NCBI GenBank assembly: GCA_947846985.1
Contig: CANTUZ010000026.1
Span: forward strand, 51,628,730 to 51,692,729
Source of the DNA: Fratercula arctica
Lineage: Eukaryota; Chordata; Aves; Charadriiformes; Alcidae
DNA: 64,000 bases
Direction: 5' to 3'
Under the pieces are notes generated by a model. The model made no database searches, had not been told where the DNA came from, and was given only the letters and a program-made list of their open reading frames with translations. Positions 27,724 through 40,299 of the stretch are shown here, in pieces. Position 1 is the first letter of the stretch, and each line of letters starts with the position of its first letter. A program made the translations under genes and the position numbers.

Positions 27724-30399
27724 GAGGCATTCAAAGCTACTTTTTTTGCCTTTTTTTTTTTTCTTTTTAATGGAAATAGCTAAAGACTGTGAACAGTATT
27801 TCATTTAGACTCCAAGATGTCACTAAGAACAGGATTGGAGTCACTCAATCCCCTTGAAAAAACTTTAACCCTTAGAGCTGGCACTATCTGGAAGGATTAA
27901 AGGATATAATTATAAAGGCCACAGAGGCAAATACTTTTGTCCTTTGCTCCTGGATTCGAGTGACTGACTGCGTCTAAAATTTATTCTGAAACACTGCATT
28001 TCTAGCACTCTTTATTTATTATGACAAGCTTGTAAATATGTAATGGCACTCTATATGAGAGGGGGGATAGAAACTACAACTTTCTTTCTTCGCAGTTGAA
28101 CTGATTTTGTTTGAAGCCAGAGAATGGCCAACATCCTGAGATTTAAGTATACAAGGATGCTGAAGGATACACATGCAGATATGTCTGTGTGGAGATAATA
28201 CAAATTTGACCCTGATTGGTTGAAAATTTGTATAACTGAAGTTGCAAGGAAAATAAGGTAGTCTTTTATGTCATCTTGACTGTCTTGTGGTATTGTTAGA
28301 GACTGATTGCTATAATGCATTTTTGATCAATTAATTTCTCTCAGTAAGTAAAAATCAGAAATAATTTGAAAACCTGTAGTCACTAGATAATATTTTTAAA
28401 ATATTTTTATAGGTTGAGAGTTTTTATCCAAGGTAAGAAGCATTTCATAATCTCAGTACACTGCTAAATGATATATGCGATAAGAATTAATAAAAGCTTG
28501 TTTTAACTGCAGTGTCCATTCACTTTTAAATTATATCATATATATTGAAATGTATGATGAACACACTAATAATAAAATACAGGATAATGATTTTCTATTT
28601 ATTCGTATTACTCATATTAGCAATAAATTTTCATTATTAGGAAGTTAGGAGGTATTTTTTTTGGAATAAATAACAAAAAATCTTTCTCATAGCCTAGTTG
28701 ATCTCAATAAGCCAGTTAACAAAGATGACTATCGTGTTCAAAACCACGTCTTGCAGGAACAGAAGTTTTTCGTGCATGTAGAATGTGTTTAATGCTCTAA
28801 ACCTTATCTGATTTTTAGGAAAATAACATGATGAAAATGTGTAATTCTGAGGTTAGTTTATATTTGAAAGCATAGTCCTGGTATAGCTTCTAGAAGAAAA
28901 ATAACTGCCATGCTTGCTAATCGCCTTAGCAGAGAAATTGCAGGTTTAAAAAAGTATCAAATCTGGAGGTTCACCCTGTTTTTCTTCCATGTCAGGATTA
29001 CCATGTTAAATATTTCTCTCCTTTCTTTGTGTGTTCATGAAGTAAGGCGATCTTTTCCCAATGAAAAGCGTTGCAAAAATTTTCCAAATATTAGGCTCTT
29101 ACAGTTTTCAAGGGCTGAAAATTTATGATAGTGGTAAAGGAACTATGATTAAGGTACTCTGTCAGAGGCATGCTGTTTTATTACTAGTAGTGAATTTTCA
29201 TTCTAGATGTTAGAAGAAGGAAGCAGAGAGGGGACAAATAGATATGAAGGGCTAACATTCAGTTACTGTGTTATTGTAAGCTGTAAGTATTAGGTGGTTG
29301 CTTTTAAAATCTAAAATTGGCAGCATGAACAGTTAAATCAGATTGCAAGATAATCTGTTGGTGGTGGTAAGTGGAGGAAAAAGGTCCCTGAGGGTATAGG
29401 TTTATTTTCCAAAAGGTATGACAAATTTAGCAATACCTATTTTTTTTCAAAATCGTCAAGTAATTTAATTTTGTATACTGTAGGAGGGTTGATTTAAGAA
29501 GCAGAGTAGGTGATTGGGTAATTGATCTGAAAATTAAAGAGGAATATATTGGATCAGAAGAAATTTTTACGATTTATCCTATAAAATACACTTTTTAAAA
29601 TGTCTCTGTGTAGAGAATGGCACAACAGTCATGTTAGATGATCTAATGAATAGTGGTGCATTTACATTAAGGGGACATTACATTAATTTATGAGCTACAT
29701 TTTTGAGTGATACACTATAAACAATGCAGTTGTAAACAACATTAATACAGACTTGGTCGCAAGTATATAATAAGCTGCTATTTTACAAGACAATTTTAGT
29801 TTTCGTATTAATTTTCTTGCTTACAAGAAATCAAATAAGGAGATGAACAGAAAAAACTTATGTGTTTCATTGCAAATTCATCATAGTTGTGACAAGGCAA
29901 ACAAGTGAGCTGTCTTCTCATCTATACAAGCTTCTCTAGCAACATAATGCAACACCAATGGCATGTAGTGTTCCATGGATGCTGACTCCTGCAATAATCA
30001 CAGAAGAAATACAAATATGATTTCGAAATTACATTTTCTTATCTTTTGTCCTTATTACAGTGTACTTATAGTTCTTCCCTAGAAGAAAACTCTCAAAACT
30101 TAAATCTTGTAATAGAAACTTTCCAAAGTTACCCAGTAATGAAGAAATGGAAATTCACATTTGTATTATTTTTCAAAGGAGTTGTCTGTATATATTTCAA
30201 GCAACTGGCATATTCAAAGACTTATGGGAATATTGATATAAAAGCATTCAATGTAAAATAATATTTTTCTCCAGTGTATACATGTAGCCATATGCATTTT
30301 CAGTGAATTGAATGGAACAATTCAGAAAATGAAGAAATCGAGATACAGTACATTACACTTGTGGATTGTGCTCTTGCTGTTTAAAAACGATCTATTGTC

Positions 30400-30433
30400 T
30401 TTTAACTGTGATTTTACTGTATGTGTCTTCCAG
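30400..30433 (+). promoter_or_regulatory. 3' splice site (acceptor) of the FBXL17 exon
   Basis: The intron ends in GTCTTCCAG, with AG at 30432-30433. The pyrimidine tract is short and interrupted by purines. Candidate branch points are TTAAC with its A at 30405 (29 nt from the exon) and TTTAC with its A at 30416 (18 nt away). The first has the more usual distance. This acceptor is chosen because it opens exactly in the FBXL17 frame. Confidence 0.8.
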
Positions 30434-30510
30434 ATGTGTGGAGGTGATTGCCAAAGAAGGCCGGAACCTGAAAGAGCTGTATTTAGTATCCTGTAAGATC
30501 ACTGACTATG
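30434..30510 (+). CDS. FBXL17: FBXL17 internal coding exon (C-terminal leucine-rich repeats), partial gene
   Basis: The exon is 77 bp: one base completing a split codon, 25 full codons, and one base of the next codon. It therefore lies between a phase-2 and a phase-1 intron. The 25 residues begin CVEVIAKEG and end LKELYLVSCKITDY, the xLxxLxLxxCxxITD pattern of cysteine-containing leucine-rich repeats. They match, as I remember it, the FBXL17 segment between LNWIINDR and ALIAIGRYS, with Arg where human has Gln. FBXL17 is an F-box substrate receptor of SCF (SKP1-CUL1-RBX1); its LRRs bind BTB domains and target aberrant BTB dimers for ubiquitination. The exon is preceded by CTTCCAG and followed by GTACGT. 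The flanking exons were not found, so they probably lie outside the window. The leading A fits the last base of an Arg codon (NDR) and the trailing G fits the first base of the following Ala codon, both agreeing with the known protein order. The paralogues FBXL20 and FBXL2 have the same LRR type but differ in these residues. Confidence 0.92.
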
Positions 30511-30516
30511 GTACGT
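30511..30516 (+). promoter_or_regulatory. 5' splice site (donor) of the FBXL17 exon
   Basis: The exon ends TATG and the intron starts GTACGT. This fits the vertebrate donor consensus GTRAGT except at +3 and possibly +4; the G at +5 is kept. It leaves a single G in the open codon, consistent with the Ala codon that follows in FBXL17. A stronger-looking GTAAGA lies 18 nt upstream inside the exon. Confidence 0.8.
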
Positions 30517-33193
30517 AATATACCTATATCCTTGGTTTTGTGAAGATTGCACTCTATTAGCTTTACACAGTGATTCTTATAAAAATGTTGGAAATGTATA
30601 GGTAAAAATTTTCAGAACCTTTATCCATAAAAATAAGAAATGTGCAAAAAGTGTTTGACATGCTTAAAAATATCTGTGATTAGAAGTGTGAAAGTCAGTG
30701 TACGTATGTGCTGCAAAGTGTTCCTTACAGAATTGACAGTTACAGGGCAGACTGGGTGGAGTGCCCTTTGAATTGTTCTGGAGACCAGGAAAGCATTTAA
30801 GAGAAAATCCAAAAATATGTGTGCGTTTCTAGATACTGTAAAAGCATAACTAAGCACCTATGAGTATGGATTAATTGCCTATTGTAGGCTATAAAATTTG
30901 AATGAACTTGATGATCCCTTAAAAATGCTGTTATGATAAAATAGAGAGGAGCACCACAGGAATTAGGTTTTCTGTCTGGTAGGCCAAATAGGGGGACAGA
31001 ATTTGTATTTGGAATATGAAAACTTCTTAGCGCTTGAGTGTGTTTGCAGAGGCTGCTTTGTTTTATCTTGGTGGGTTTTTTTTCAAATAGGATACTAGCC
31101 TCAAACAAGACACCTATTTCTGCAAGAAGGCCTAATTCTCAGATGTCTGTTTCCCACTTACATGCCCAAGTTTCAGTAGGATTTACAAACTGTACCTTTG
31201 AGATGTGCATCTCAGGCTTTCTGATTATTTTGTTTCTCATTCAGTCTTTTTTTATTTTAACTTTTTACTCTGTAGCTTTTATAAAAAATTACTGTGTTAA
31301 AGCAATAAATTACCTTTCCAGTGGTCACAAACTCATTCTTTTATGTTCCCCTTCAGATTTTGCTCTTCACTGGGGTTTGCATGGGTACATTCACGGGTAT
31401 GTTGGTCTGCAGAGTGCAGCTCGTCTCATGTCCGCAGCATTTGAACATGAGCTCACAATACAGCTGTAGCACTTGGGGGAGCTTTGGGGCATGGCAAAGG
31501 AGAGGGAGCATGGGCCTATAGCACCATTTTCTCTGGCCTGCAGTTGTTTGTACTTCCATTTGCAGAACAGATCTTGCCAAAGTTGAAAACATAGATGTTC
31601 TTGGCTTGATACCACTTGGCCAAGACGAATTTGTGCATTTGTGAAATGGAAACTGTCCGCTGGAAATTCAGGAGGGGAATTATCTGTGGAGCACAAAGTG
31701 ACAATGAAGGTGCTTCTTATCACTGCTATAGGGTCAGAGGTGCAGGACCTCAGTGGGAAGTGAGACTGTCCATTTGTGTATTATAGATCTACTAGCTGTA
31801 CTTTCGTCCCTTCTGATTTCGACAACCCATGTAGAAAGAACAATCATGGGGGTAGTGGAATCCACATCTTGAGGAACAATAATTTCTCAAACTAATTTCA
31901 CCCTTTATTGGCTGCAGTTATTGAGAGGAAAACAGGATTTCTCCCAAAAGCGGGGAAACGCACACTGAGAAACTGAAGTAAAGCAAGCGAGGATAGGGAA
32001 GGTTTTGCTTATGAAAGAATGGAGAAAGGGGAAAGGAAACGTCCATGGCTAGATGAAAAGTGGGAAGTGTGCTTCACAACATGAATGAGTGGAGAGTTCA
32101 TGTAGAGTTTGGATGATTAACGTGGCAACCATAGTCGTCCAATCTGAGCTTCTGTTGACTTCTGTGGGCTAAGGCTCACCTGTCACTACTGTGTTGGATT
32201 CTGCAGTCATTCAACATTATTGCTGTCAGTTACCGGGACTTTGAGAACATTTTCAGGGGGTAACGTTGATACTAGGTTTTAGTATTCACTCAAAAATAAG
32301 GATCTTGCTAATAAGGATCAATAAGACATCCAGCAAAACAGCTGTGATACTGACTGATTTTTGATACATTATTAAGACTAAATGATTATCATTATAATCT
32401 TCAGCATATCTCAGCATGCCAGCCTGACAAATATGTTCATCTGCTTGTGATATCTAAGCTGAAAATGCAAAATAAACTGTAGAAAAGTAGAATTTGTAAA
32501 CATAATTTATTCTTTGTTAGGAAGTCAAAACTTTGACTTAGATGAAAAATGTGATAGCAAGTGAATATTCAACAGGATTGTGGCAGGGTGGAGCCAGGCT
32601 TCACCCTTTTCCTTTCTTCCTTTTTAATTTATTTCCTGGTGTTTCAGTGCCAGACTTTGCCACATTTGATTGTGGTGCTGTTAAGTTTAAAAAGTGAGCT
32701 CCTTACAGTGCTGAAAGTTCAATTTGTTCTTGAACTTCCTTTATCAAAGAAGCTGCCTCTCTTCTACAAAGGGAGAAGAGCAGCCTTTCTCTTCCTCTAA
32801 CGCTTTTCAACCTCTCTTGTCCTCCGCACCTTTGTATTTGTGGCAAGTAGAGGAAATCAGCTGAGAGGCATGTGCATGACATCTTGTGGGTTCATTCAGG
32901 TGGTCTTCCGTGGTCTCACAAAGATTTACAACTTTACATGCATAGTGGTTCAGGCTCCACCAAGAAGCAGGTAAGTAGCAGCTGAAGTTCTGTGAGGCCG
33001 TGACTGGGTGGGAGCATACAGCCGTATGCAGCTGTGCTTTTTTTGTTTGATAATCCTGAGGGTGGAACACGTGATTGTCCTTGCTTTGGAAATAAAAATC
33101 TTAACACCGATTTTAAATTATAACTGTGCGCATTTTTTTCACTGGGTTTTTAAAAACATACCTAGAGCTGGTAACCAGATTTCTTGCAGCTTG

Positions 33194-33231
33194 ATGGAGT
33201 ACAGATGAAGGCATGGAGTACAGATGCAGGA
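33194..33231. repeat. 19-bp direct duplication
   Basis: ATGGAGTACAGATGAAGGC is followed directly by ATGGAGTACAGATGCAGGA. The copies are near identical, indicating a recent local duplication. Confidence 0.85.
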
Positions 33232-34869
33232 TTTTTAAAGCTCTCTTTGAAACTGTTCGACAACAGTTTTCGATGCTACAGCAGTTAGCAGAGTTTTGAC
33301 CTCTGGGACAATATCATAATTGCTTAGCAATTCAACTGGAAAAAAAAAATAGTGATATTGCTTATTTCCAGAAAAATTAGTAATCTTTTAAGACATTAAT
33401 TAAGAAAAAATAATAATTGCAGTAAATAAAGAAAATAATTACAGCAAAAACTGTTATTGTTGCCCTGCAATTAATGCTGTAGGTATGTATGTGTGAGGTA
33501 ATTTCATGTACTCTAGCGAAGACTATGAAGTGTGAGCTTCATCATTTTATTCATTTCACTCTTTTGTTTTCTGATTTCTACAATAAGACAGTATGCAAAA
33601 CTGACAGACAGACATCCTTATATGCAGGTAGCATTTTTAAAACAGACTAAAATGCTAAATTTTATTTGGAAGCCTAAAAGATTAATTAAAAACCCTTCAC
33701 CTTAATAACGTATCCACAGGCAACATTAATTTCTCTGACATTTTGCTGCCCAGAAAAACGTTTTATTATATTATACAAAAAGACAGAAAGAAGAGGATTC
33801 AAAGAGGAATTGAAGTATGTGTACCTACTAAGAGTTGTTAGCTTGTGAAAAAGAAAAGAAGATAGTGCTCGATTTCATGGTACACTACAAAATGGTTAAT
33901 TTTGTAATTTTTTGTATAGAAAAAGTGTATTTTAATTACTTCTGAAAAATTTATAGAATGGTGTCTTTGTTTATGTTTGTCTAGAATAATTTTCTAAAAA
34001 TTCATTTTTCATTAATGGTGTTTGTTACAATGTAACATGCTAGGTTGCTGAAAATTAGTTTAAAAGTTTCTTTACATCCAGCACATTGTTAAATGCTGCA
34101 TAATCATAATCACTAGAATTTACCTAGACTGACAGGAGAGACTGATTTAGTATAATCTTTGAGATAAATGCCTGTTTGCCCAAGAACACAGACAGTGAAG
34201 TTAAAGCTGACATTAGTTCCTCATATCATTTTGCCCTTTTGTTAAACAATCATGAATTAAGCATGGATTGTCATTGTTATCTTTGAATTTCCTGCCTTTT
34301 GTTGATTTGTGTCACAACCTTAACTTTACTTAAACATAGGGGGGTTGTATTTAAGCTTTTACTAAGAACTAGTAAGAAAGCCAGGCTTTCTCAGCTGTGG
34401 GGAGACTGTGTCAAATGCATTAGGTTGATGTGAAGATGTATAGCGGTGAGCTAGGGCAGCAAGCACACACAGGATTGTGCAACTGTCTTTTCAATTTTAT
34501 GCTCTAGTTCTGGGTTTTATTGGTATCCTTAATACTGGGAATTTGTTTTAAGTAAATTATTACTTATAAAGTTTGTAATGGTGCAGAGTGCTGTGCACTC
34601 TGAAACCTGTGAGATTTTGTGTTCAAAGATGAAAAGATTTGATGAAGCTAGCCTGTGAAACAGGAGCAGATGTTTTAAGGGTCTGCGCTTGCAGTAATGT
34701 TAAGTGTAATTTTACTAAGAATTACTAAAAAACTGCATTATTACCAGTAATCAAAGATTAAAGTCTCTAACACTTTACTTCCACTTTAGAAAAATAGTCA
34801 GACCACTGGTTTTTGTCTGTATGTGCAGAAAGTAATTTGGAGGCAAGTTTGAAATTGTAGGCTTCCAGT

Positions 34870-34980
34870 AAAAGAAAAAAGAAAAAGAAAAAGAAAAAAC
34901 AAAAAAACACCCACACACACACACAAAAAACCCCACCAAAACAAAACAAACGATCACCACCCCCCAAAAAAACCAAAAAA
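34870..34980. repeat. A-rich tract grading from GA to CA repeats
   Basis: About 110 bases contain no T apart from one: AAAAAG units first, then a (CA)n run near 34907-34924, then CAAAA and CCCCAAAAAA blocks. On the minus strand it translates to Phe/Cys/Val-rich strings, which explains the spurious open frames there. Strong strand asymmetry and mixed motifs suggest a decayed A-rich tail or slippage. No retroelement body was recognised beside it. Confidence 0.85.
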
Positions 34981-36560
34981 CAAGTTTTGAAAAAAGTTTG
35001 GAAGGAAATGCTCAAAATCAGCACTCTGTACAGCTGCACCATGAGAAATCCCTTAAGAAATGCCTGAAAAGCAAAAGTACCCAAAATGTCATTAATAGGA
35101 GTGCGGTCAGCACAGTTTGGTGAATATGTTTACCTCACAATGATTCCTGTCAAGTAACCTGCAGAAGGTGACAGTTGTCTTGGTAGTTGTCTTGTAGAAT
35201 TTCCATTACCTAGTAGTTCTGGATTTTGCCTAACTTAAAAAGTCTCTATTTCTAGCTGTAAAGTAATTGCACAGAGCTTTTCAGATGAAACGCTTGTCAC
35301 AAGGACCTGAGGTTTACTGTGGTATTTTACTGATACCTTTAAGATTCTGAATATTGAAAGAGAGCTCTCTAGATATGTAGCCTTTTTGTTTTCTAAAATC
35401 ATGAGTATTCCTTTTTCATATTGCCTGTTTTCATAATTTAGTGATATATTTAGCGTCTCTGAGGACACATGACTTTTTCAAAAGGTTTTTCTTCTATGAG
35501 GATGTTTGCTGAGGCAAAAAACAAGCTTCAGCAAACTATAATTGAATTATATAATTTTTATTTTAAAATAGCTGTTACAAGTAGATGTCTGAAGGAATAA
35601 GACAGCGCTTATACTGAGTCAAGTCCTTTTGTCACAAGACAAAACATAATTGCAGGTTGCATTTTTTTCTTCTTAACTAGATTATGGATTCTTTTCTGAG
35701 AAGTGAGATACAGCTAACAATGTTAAAATAGTTTTCCAAAATGCTGTTAAACTCTAATGTTAAACTCTAGTATTTAGGCTACATAATCTTTCTATTTTAA
35801 AATAGAATATTTTAATTATCAGGGGATCAGATCTTCCTACTGAATAATACAGATAAACCACATGAGAGTTGCTTGAGTTTTCTCTCCAATAGTTAGCATT
35901 TGTCATGTAAATCATAAAGAATAAGCATACTGTGGGTATTTCCTCATAACAGAATGTTTCATTTCTGCTTCGCACTTGGTTTAGCATATCTCTAGCAAAT
36001 CCTTGATCTGACTAGAACTATTTCTTTCTTAATTTTAACCTTTTAAAATCTATTTTTAAATCACCATGTTTTTTGTACAGTATTTCTCGGAAGGGAAATA
36101 CATTTTTTGTGGGATAAATGCATCACTTACGGATAGACAGAATAGAACACGTAGTAAATACATTTTTGAGTTAAAAAGATTTCATCCTTAACACATTACT
36201 GGTTTGCAATCTCTTACTTAATGGATATCATTTAAATAAATACAGCTTTCATTTTCTCTCTAAAAATTATTTTGAATTGCTGCTATATTGAGTTCCAAGT
36301 TACCCTTCTTCTCAGAATCCATCTTTCCCCTATTATGTTTTTCTATGCTGTGCATATTTTCTGCATACAAACAGTGATCACACTGAGAACTATGTGCTTG
36401 TGGATAAGCGTACAGATAATCTTTTAAGGACCAAGGGCTCTCTTGTCTTTAGTGGTTATCTATGTTATGCATATATGTATGTCTGTGTGCGTATAAAATG
36501 GTGGTATTATAATATCTAATTACTTTATATATTTATTACCACATACATATGAAAGAAAAA

Positions 36561-36573
36561 ATATATATATATA
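36561..36573. repeat. (AT)n microsatellite
   Basis: About six AT units in an AT-rich stretch; a short simple repeat. Confidence 0.75.
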
Positions 36574-39500
36574 ATTAATTTCTTATAAACTTATTTTTTC
36601 TTCCTCTCACAAAAGCATTTTCTCTCTACTTTTTGTTCTGTTACTTAATTATTTAGAAACCTGAACTCACTGAAGTAAATCACCAGGATTGATGATGTTT
36701 AATGCCAAATTTTGAGGTTCTTTTGGGCTTAGTTTTAAGGTTCCTTTTCCCTGGATAGGCTGCAACTACAACTCCAGTAGACTGCAATAATTAATTAGCT
36801 GAAGAATAAGTAGGTGGTAAGCGATCTGTACCCTGTTATATGCATTAATGATACTTACTTTGGCAAAATCTCTAGCAGCTAGTAAAGTGGTTTTGTTTGC
36901 TTTTATATTAAAATGTTCGTTCCTTCAGAATTCTGAAGCAAATATCCCTATAGAAACTGTGGAAATTAATAAGGATCAGTGAAAGCTTATTCCAGCAATA
37001 GGGTTTTATGTAGTTTAATGAAGCACAGCAATACACAGTATAACTTACTGTCCCTTCCTCCATTTAAATGGCATTACTGTTTATGTTGCAGTGTGCAGAG
37101 TAAAGATTTTGAGTCTTTTCATGTATTTCAGTACCTCCGTGCATTTGCCTCTAGATAGGAGAAAAAATTATAGAGTATACAGCTTTTGTAAGGACGTTTT
37201 TCAGCATTTTGGTCTGATTTTTTATATTCCTTTTATGTTGTTTTAGTTTGGAGGAGTTGTTCTTATACAGCCTTGCATGTATTGACACCTAATTTTATTT
37301 CCAGAAGGGATCCTGTTGGCATTGAAACCAAAAGGAGTATTAATGTGAGGAAGGATAGCTGCATACTCATGTATTTTGGGATTCAAGCCCTATCAGAGCA
37401 CATCTTTAATTCTGCTAAGTGTTCAAGAGTGAATAGATAACTTTAATCACCTGTCTGGAGTTTTCAGTAGAAATTGTTAATAAGAAAAAGTTAAATTAAA
37501 ACTTTAGCCAAAGTAATCCCTGAAGCAGAAAAAAGCCCTTGAACAATATGTCAGCACCATATATTATTCATAACGATCAAAAAACAAATTTTCCTTGTGT
37601 AAATTTTATCAGTGTTCACAATGTCACTAAAATTTCATGCAGTTTTCTTTAGGAGTTGATTTGAGATACCACCGTGCATCTTCAAGACCCATACAGTGAG
37701 ATAGATTACTGCAATAGCATATTTCTCAAATAACAGATAGTCGCAAATCTTTTGTCCTACAGTACATGATAAATGATTTTCTCTTTGAGCAATGAGATGA
37801 TACAAACTTCCAAACTTCTTCTTGTCGTACTAGAAGGTGGGTTGTCCCCCTTCATCTGTACTCTTAAAAATAACGTAGTATAATAGCCAGTTGGAGGAGA
37901 CTGGATGCACTTTTGAGTCATCAAGATGAACAGAGCAAAAGTCTATGATTTCTGCACACTTTGTTCCCAGTTGATTGTTCTAAATGTGGAAAATGGAGAT
38001 GTGTTGTACTTTGGTTTTGTTTTGTCTTGTAGAGAGATCCACAGGTACTGTTGTTTTTATTTAATTTCTTCTGTGGGAAACTTAGTGGTTTGGGTTGTAT
38101 TTCAAGTTCTGGAGACAAACTTAGCAGTAGTTTATCAATCATAATAGAAAGTTTAATTTTGTGCTTTTTTATCTCTATACAGAGGTGCTTCAGTTAATCT
38201 TTGGAAAAATGCACCTCATTTCTGAGTACCAAAACACAAAATATATTTCTGATACAGCAAAAATTGAAATGGCCACAACCTCTGCCTCTGTTGCCAGAAA
38301 TATATTTTCAGGTTCTTGTTTATTCATTTGCTGTATTTACTGTGTTAGGAAACTATACTATAATACTGAACTTTCGTTTGACCCAGGACCCAGCTTCTGT
38401 CCTCTTGTGATATTTGTATTTCCTTTTTTATATGACCTTTAGAAAATAACGTAAAGCTTTATTCTGTCAGTGCTGATGCTAATCCCCGTATAGAAAGCAA
38501 TGCACTTGGTGCCTCTTGAATGAGCTACCACACAGCAAAAATATTTTTGAAATTATAATATCTAAAATCTTACTGCTTGCAGCTCAAGACTGATTTAAAG
38601 TGCAAATAAATTATTATACGAAAACTATGTAATTATGATCATATTGTGAGCATTAAGGTCATTGCAATTTGGTTTTGTATGTTGATAACCTCCCCCCAAA
38701 CTACCAAATAAATGTATTGTCACTTTACATTTTTGTTTATCTTTCATTTCAAATAGTATCTGTTAATTTCACACTGCAATGGAGAATACCATTGCCAACA
38801 GAACATTTGATTTGCAGTCAGTGGTAGATTTACTTGATAAAAACAACTGTGGAACTTGTATTTAACATGAATCTATTTCTGGCTTGGTTAGAATATAATT
38901 TAATTTAAAAGTTTGAAACATTTAATACTTTCTGACAATCACCAATAATGGCTCACATTAACACACTGTTGCTATAGTCCAGTTTTAGATTTAATTCATT
39001 GAATTCTGCATTCCTTTAAAATTTGCCCCTAAACACTTTATTTGTTGAGTAGCAATTACCAGTATACTTCAAAAAATCCATAATTAGCTATATTTGAAAT
39101 TATTATTATTTAAGGGTCCCTCTCATAATTCTAAATTTAAAAGCAGCATTTGTGTTTTTCTTATGCGAGAGAAAACAGAATTCAAAAGGTAAAAAAAAAA
39201 AGGAATTTACCGAGTATTTTCCCATACAATCAGTTATAATACAAAACTCTGGCTGATATATGAAATCATACCAGTGAAGAGTTGCACTGTATTTTAAAGT
39301 GACTGTGCTAGTTTGTAGTTACAATTTATTTCATCTAAATTCTAGGAGCCAGTTTTATGATGCCCTTTTTAATGCACTATAAAATATATTTTAACAAATT
39401 ACATTTTAAAATTAGTATGTTACTTCAGTGTTGCCTAAATAAAACTGATTAGTTTCTTCAAACAGCATCCGTAAGGGAGATTTCCATTCAGAGGGCTTAA

Positions 39501-40264
39501 ATATGATAACTGTTGTTTAAACTTGTTAGCAAGTAGTATAGTTGTTGCAACATAATTACTCAAACTAAGTTAAGACTTTAAAAATATTAACTTTTGGTGG
39601 TAGGACTGTCTTTCTATATTCTATTTTGTAACTTCTCTTGACTAGTTGTTGAATTCCAGTAATACTGAGATTACTGAAGGGAGCATTCATTTTGATCATA
39701 ATCTATCTGACTGCCTGCCTTAAAAAAATATGTGAAGTACTTCATGGAGGTACTAATAATGCAGTTATTTTGAATGCTTAAATTTAAGAAAAAAATTATT
39801 CTGTTCTTTTAATCATTTCTGTAGTCTCAGGGATTGCATTAAGAGACAATACCTAGAAACAATTTTTTTCTTTAAATGCCTGAAAAAATACTGATTTAAG
39901 ATACTGATGTAGTTCACTAAAATAAAAATAAAACCAAATGGCTAGTATCACAGCAATATGATAAATATTGGTTTAGAGCCTTATGTTTTTAATAAAGAAT
40001 GAAACTGCTTAACAAAACCAGTTCAATGGTTAGATGTTTTTAAGAATGGAAAGGAGATTCAAATTCTAAATGTATTGCATCTCTGCCTTGTGGCATATTA
40101 CCGAGGCCTTATGTATGTACATGAATAGATCTGTTATGTTTCAGTATGGCATCTTGGCAAAATATTTAAATACCAAGAAATAGGTACTGTATCATTTTTT
40201 AATTCATTTTAGTTTGAAACATGAACTACGAGTAAACAGCAAGAACAGCAATAAAAATTTTAAT

Positions 40265-40299
40265 AACATGGGTTTTTATCAACATGGGTTTTTATCAAC
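40265..40299. repeat. Perfect 16-bp tandem duplication
   Basis: AACATGGGTTTTTATC occurs twice without mismatch and is followed by AAC of a third copy. Perfect identity in non-coding DNA points to recent slippage and possible length polymorphism. Confidence 0.92.

Larger units (their letters stand above)
22102..30433 (+). other. FBXL17: FBXL17 upstream intron, proximal part
   Basis: About 8.3 kb with no supported gene or named transposon. It contains an 18-A homopolymer at 27706-27723 and ordinary AT-rich sequence up to the acceptor of the 30434 exon. Open frames are at most about 90 codons and lack motifs. Confidence 0.7.

Noticed and set aside
30308..30496. 62-codon frame overlapping the FBXL17 exon in another frame
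   Set aside because: It is a shadow: the exon reads correctly one frame over, with matching splice sites and FBXL17 residues.
34767..35084. Minus-strand frame with a Phe/Val/Cys-rich, membrane-like stretch
   Set aside because: It is produced by the A/CA-rich simple repeat at 34870-34980 read backwards.
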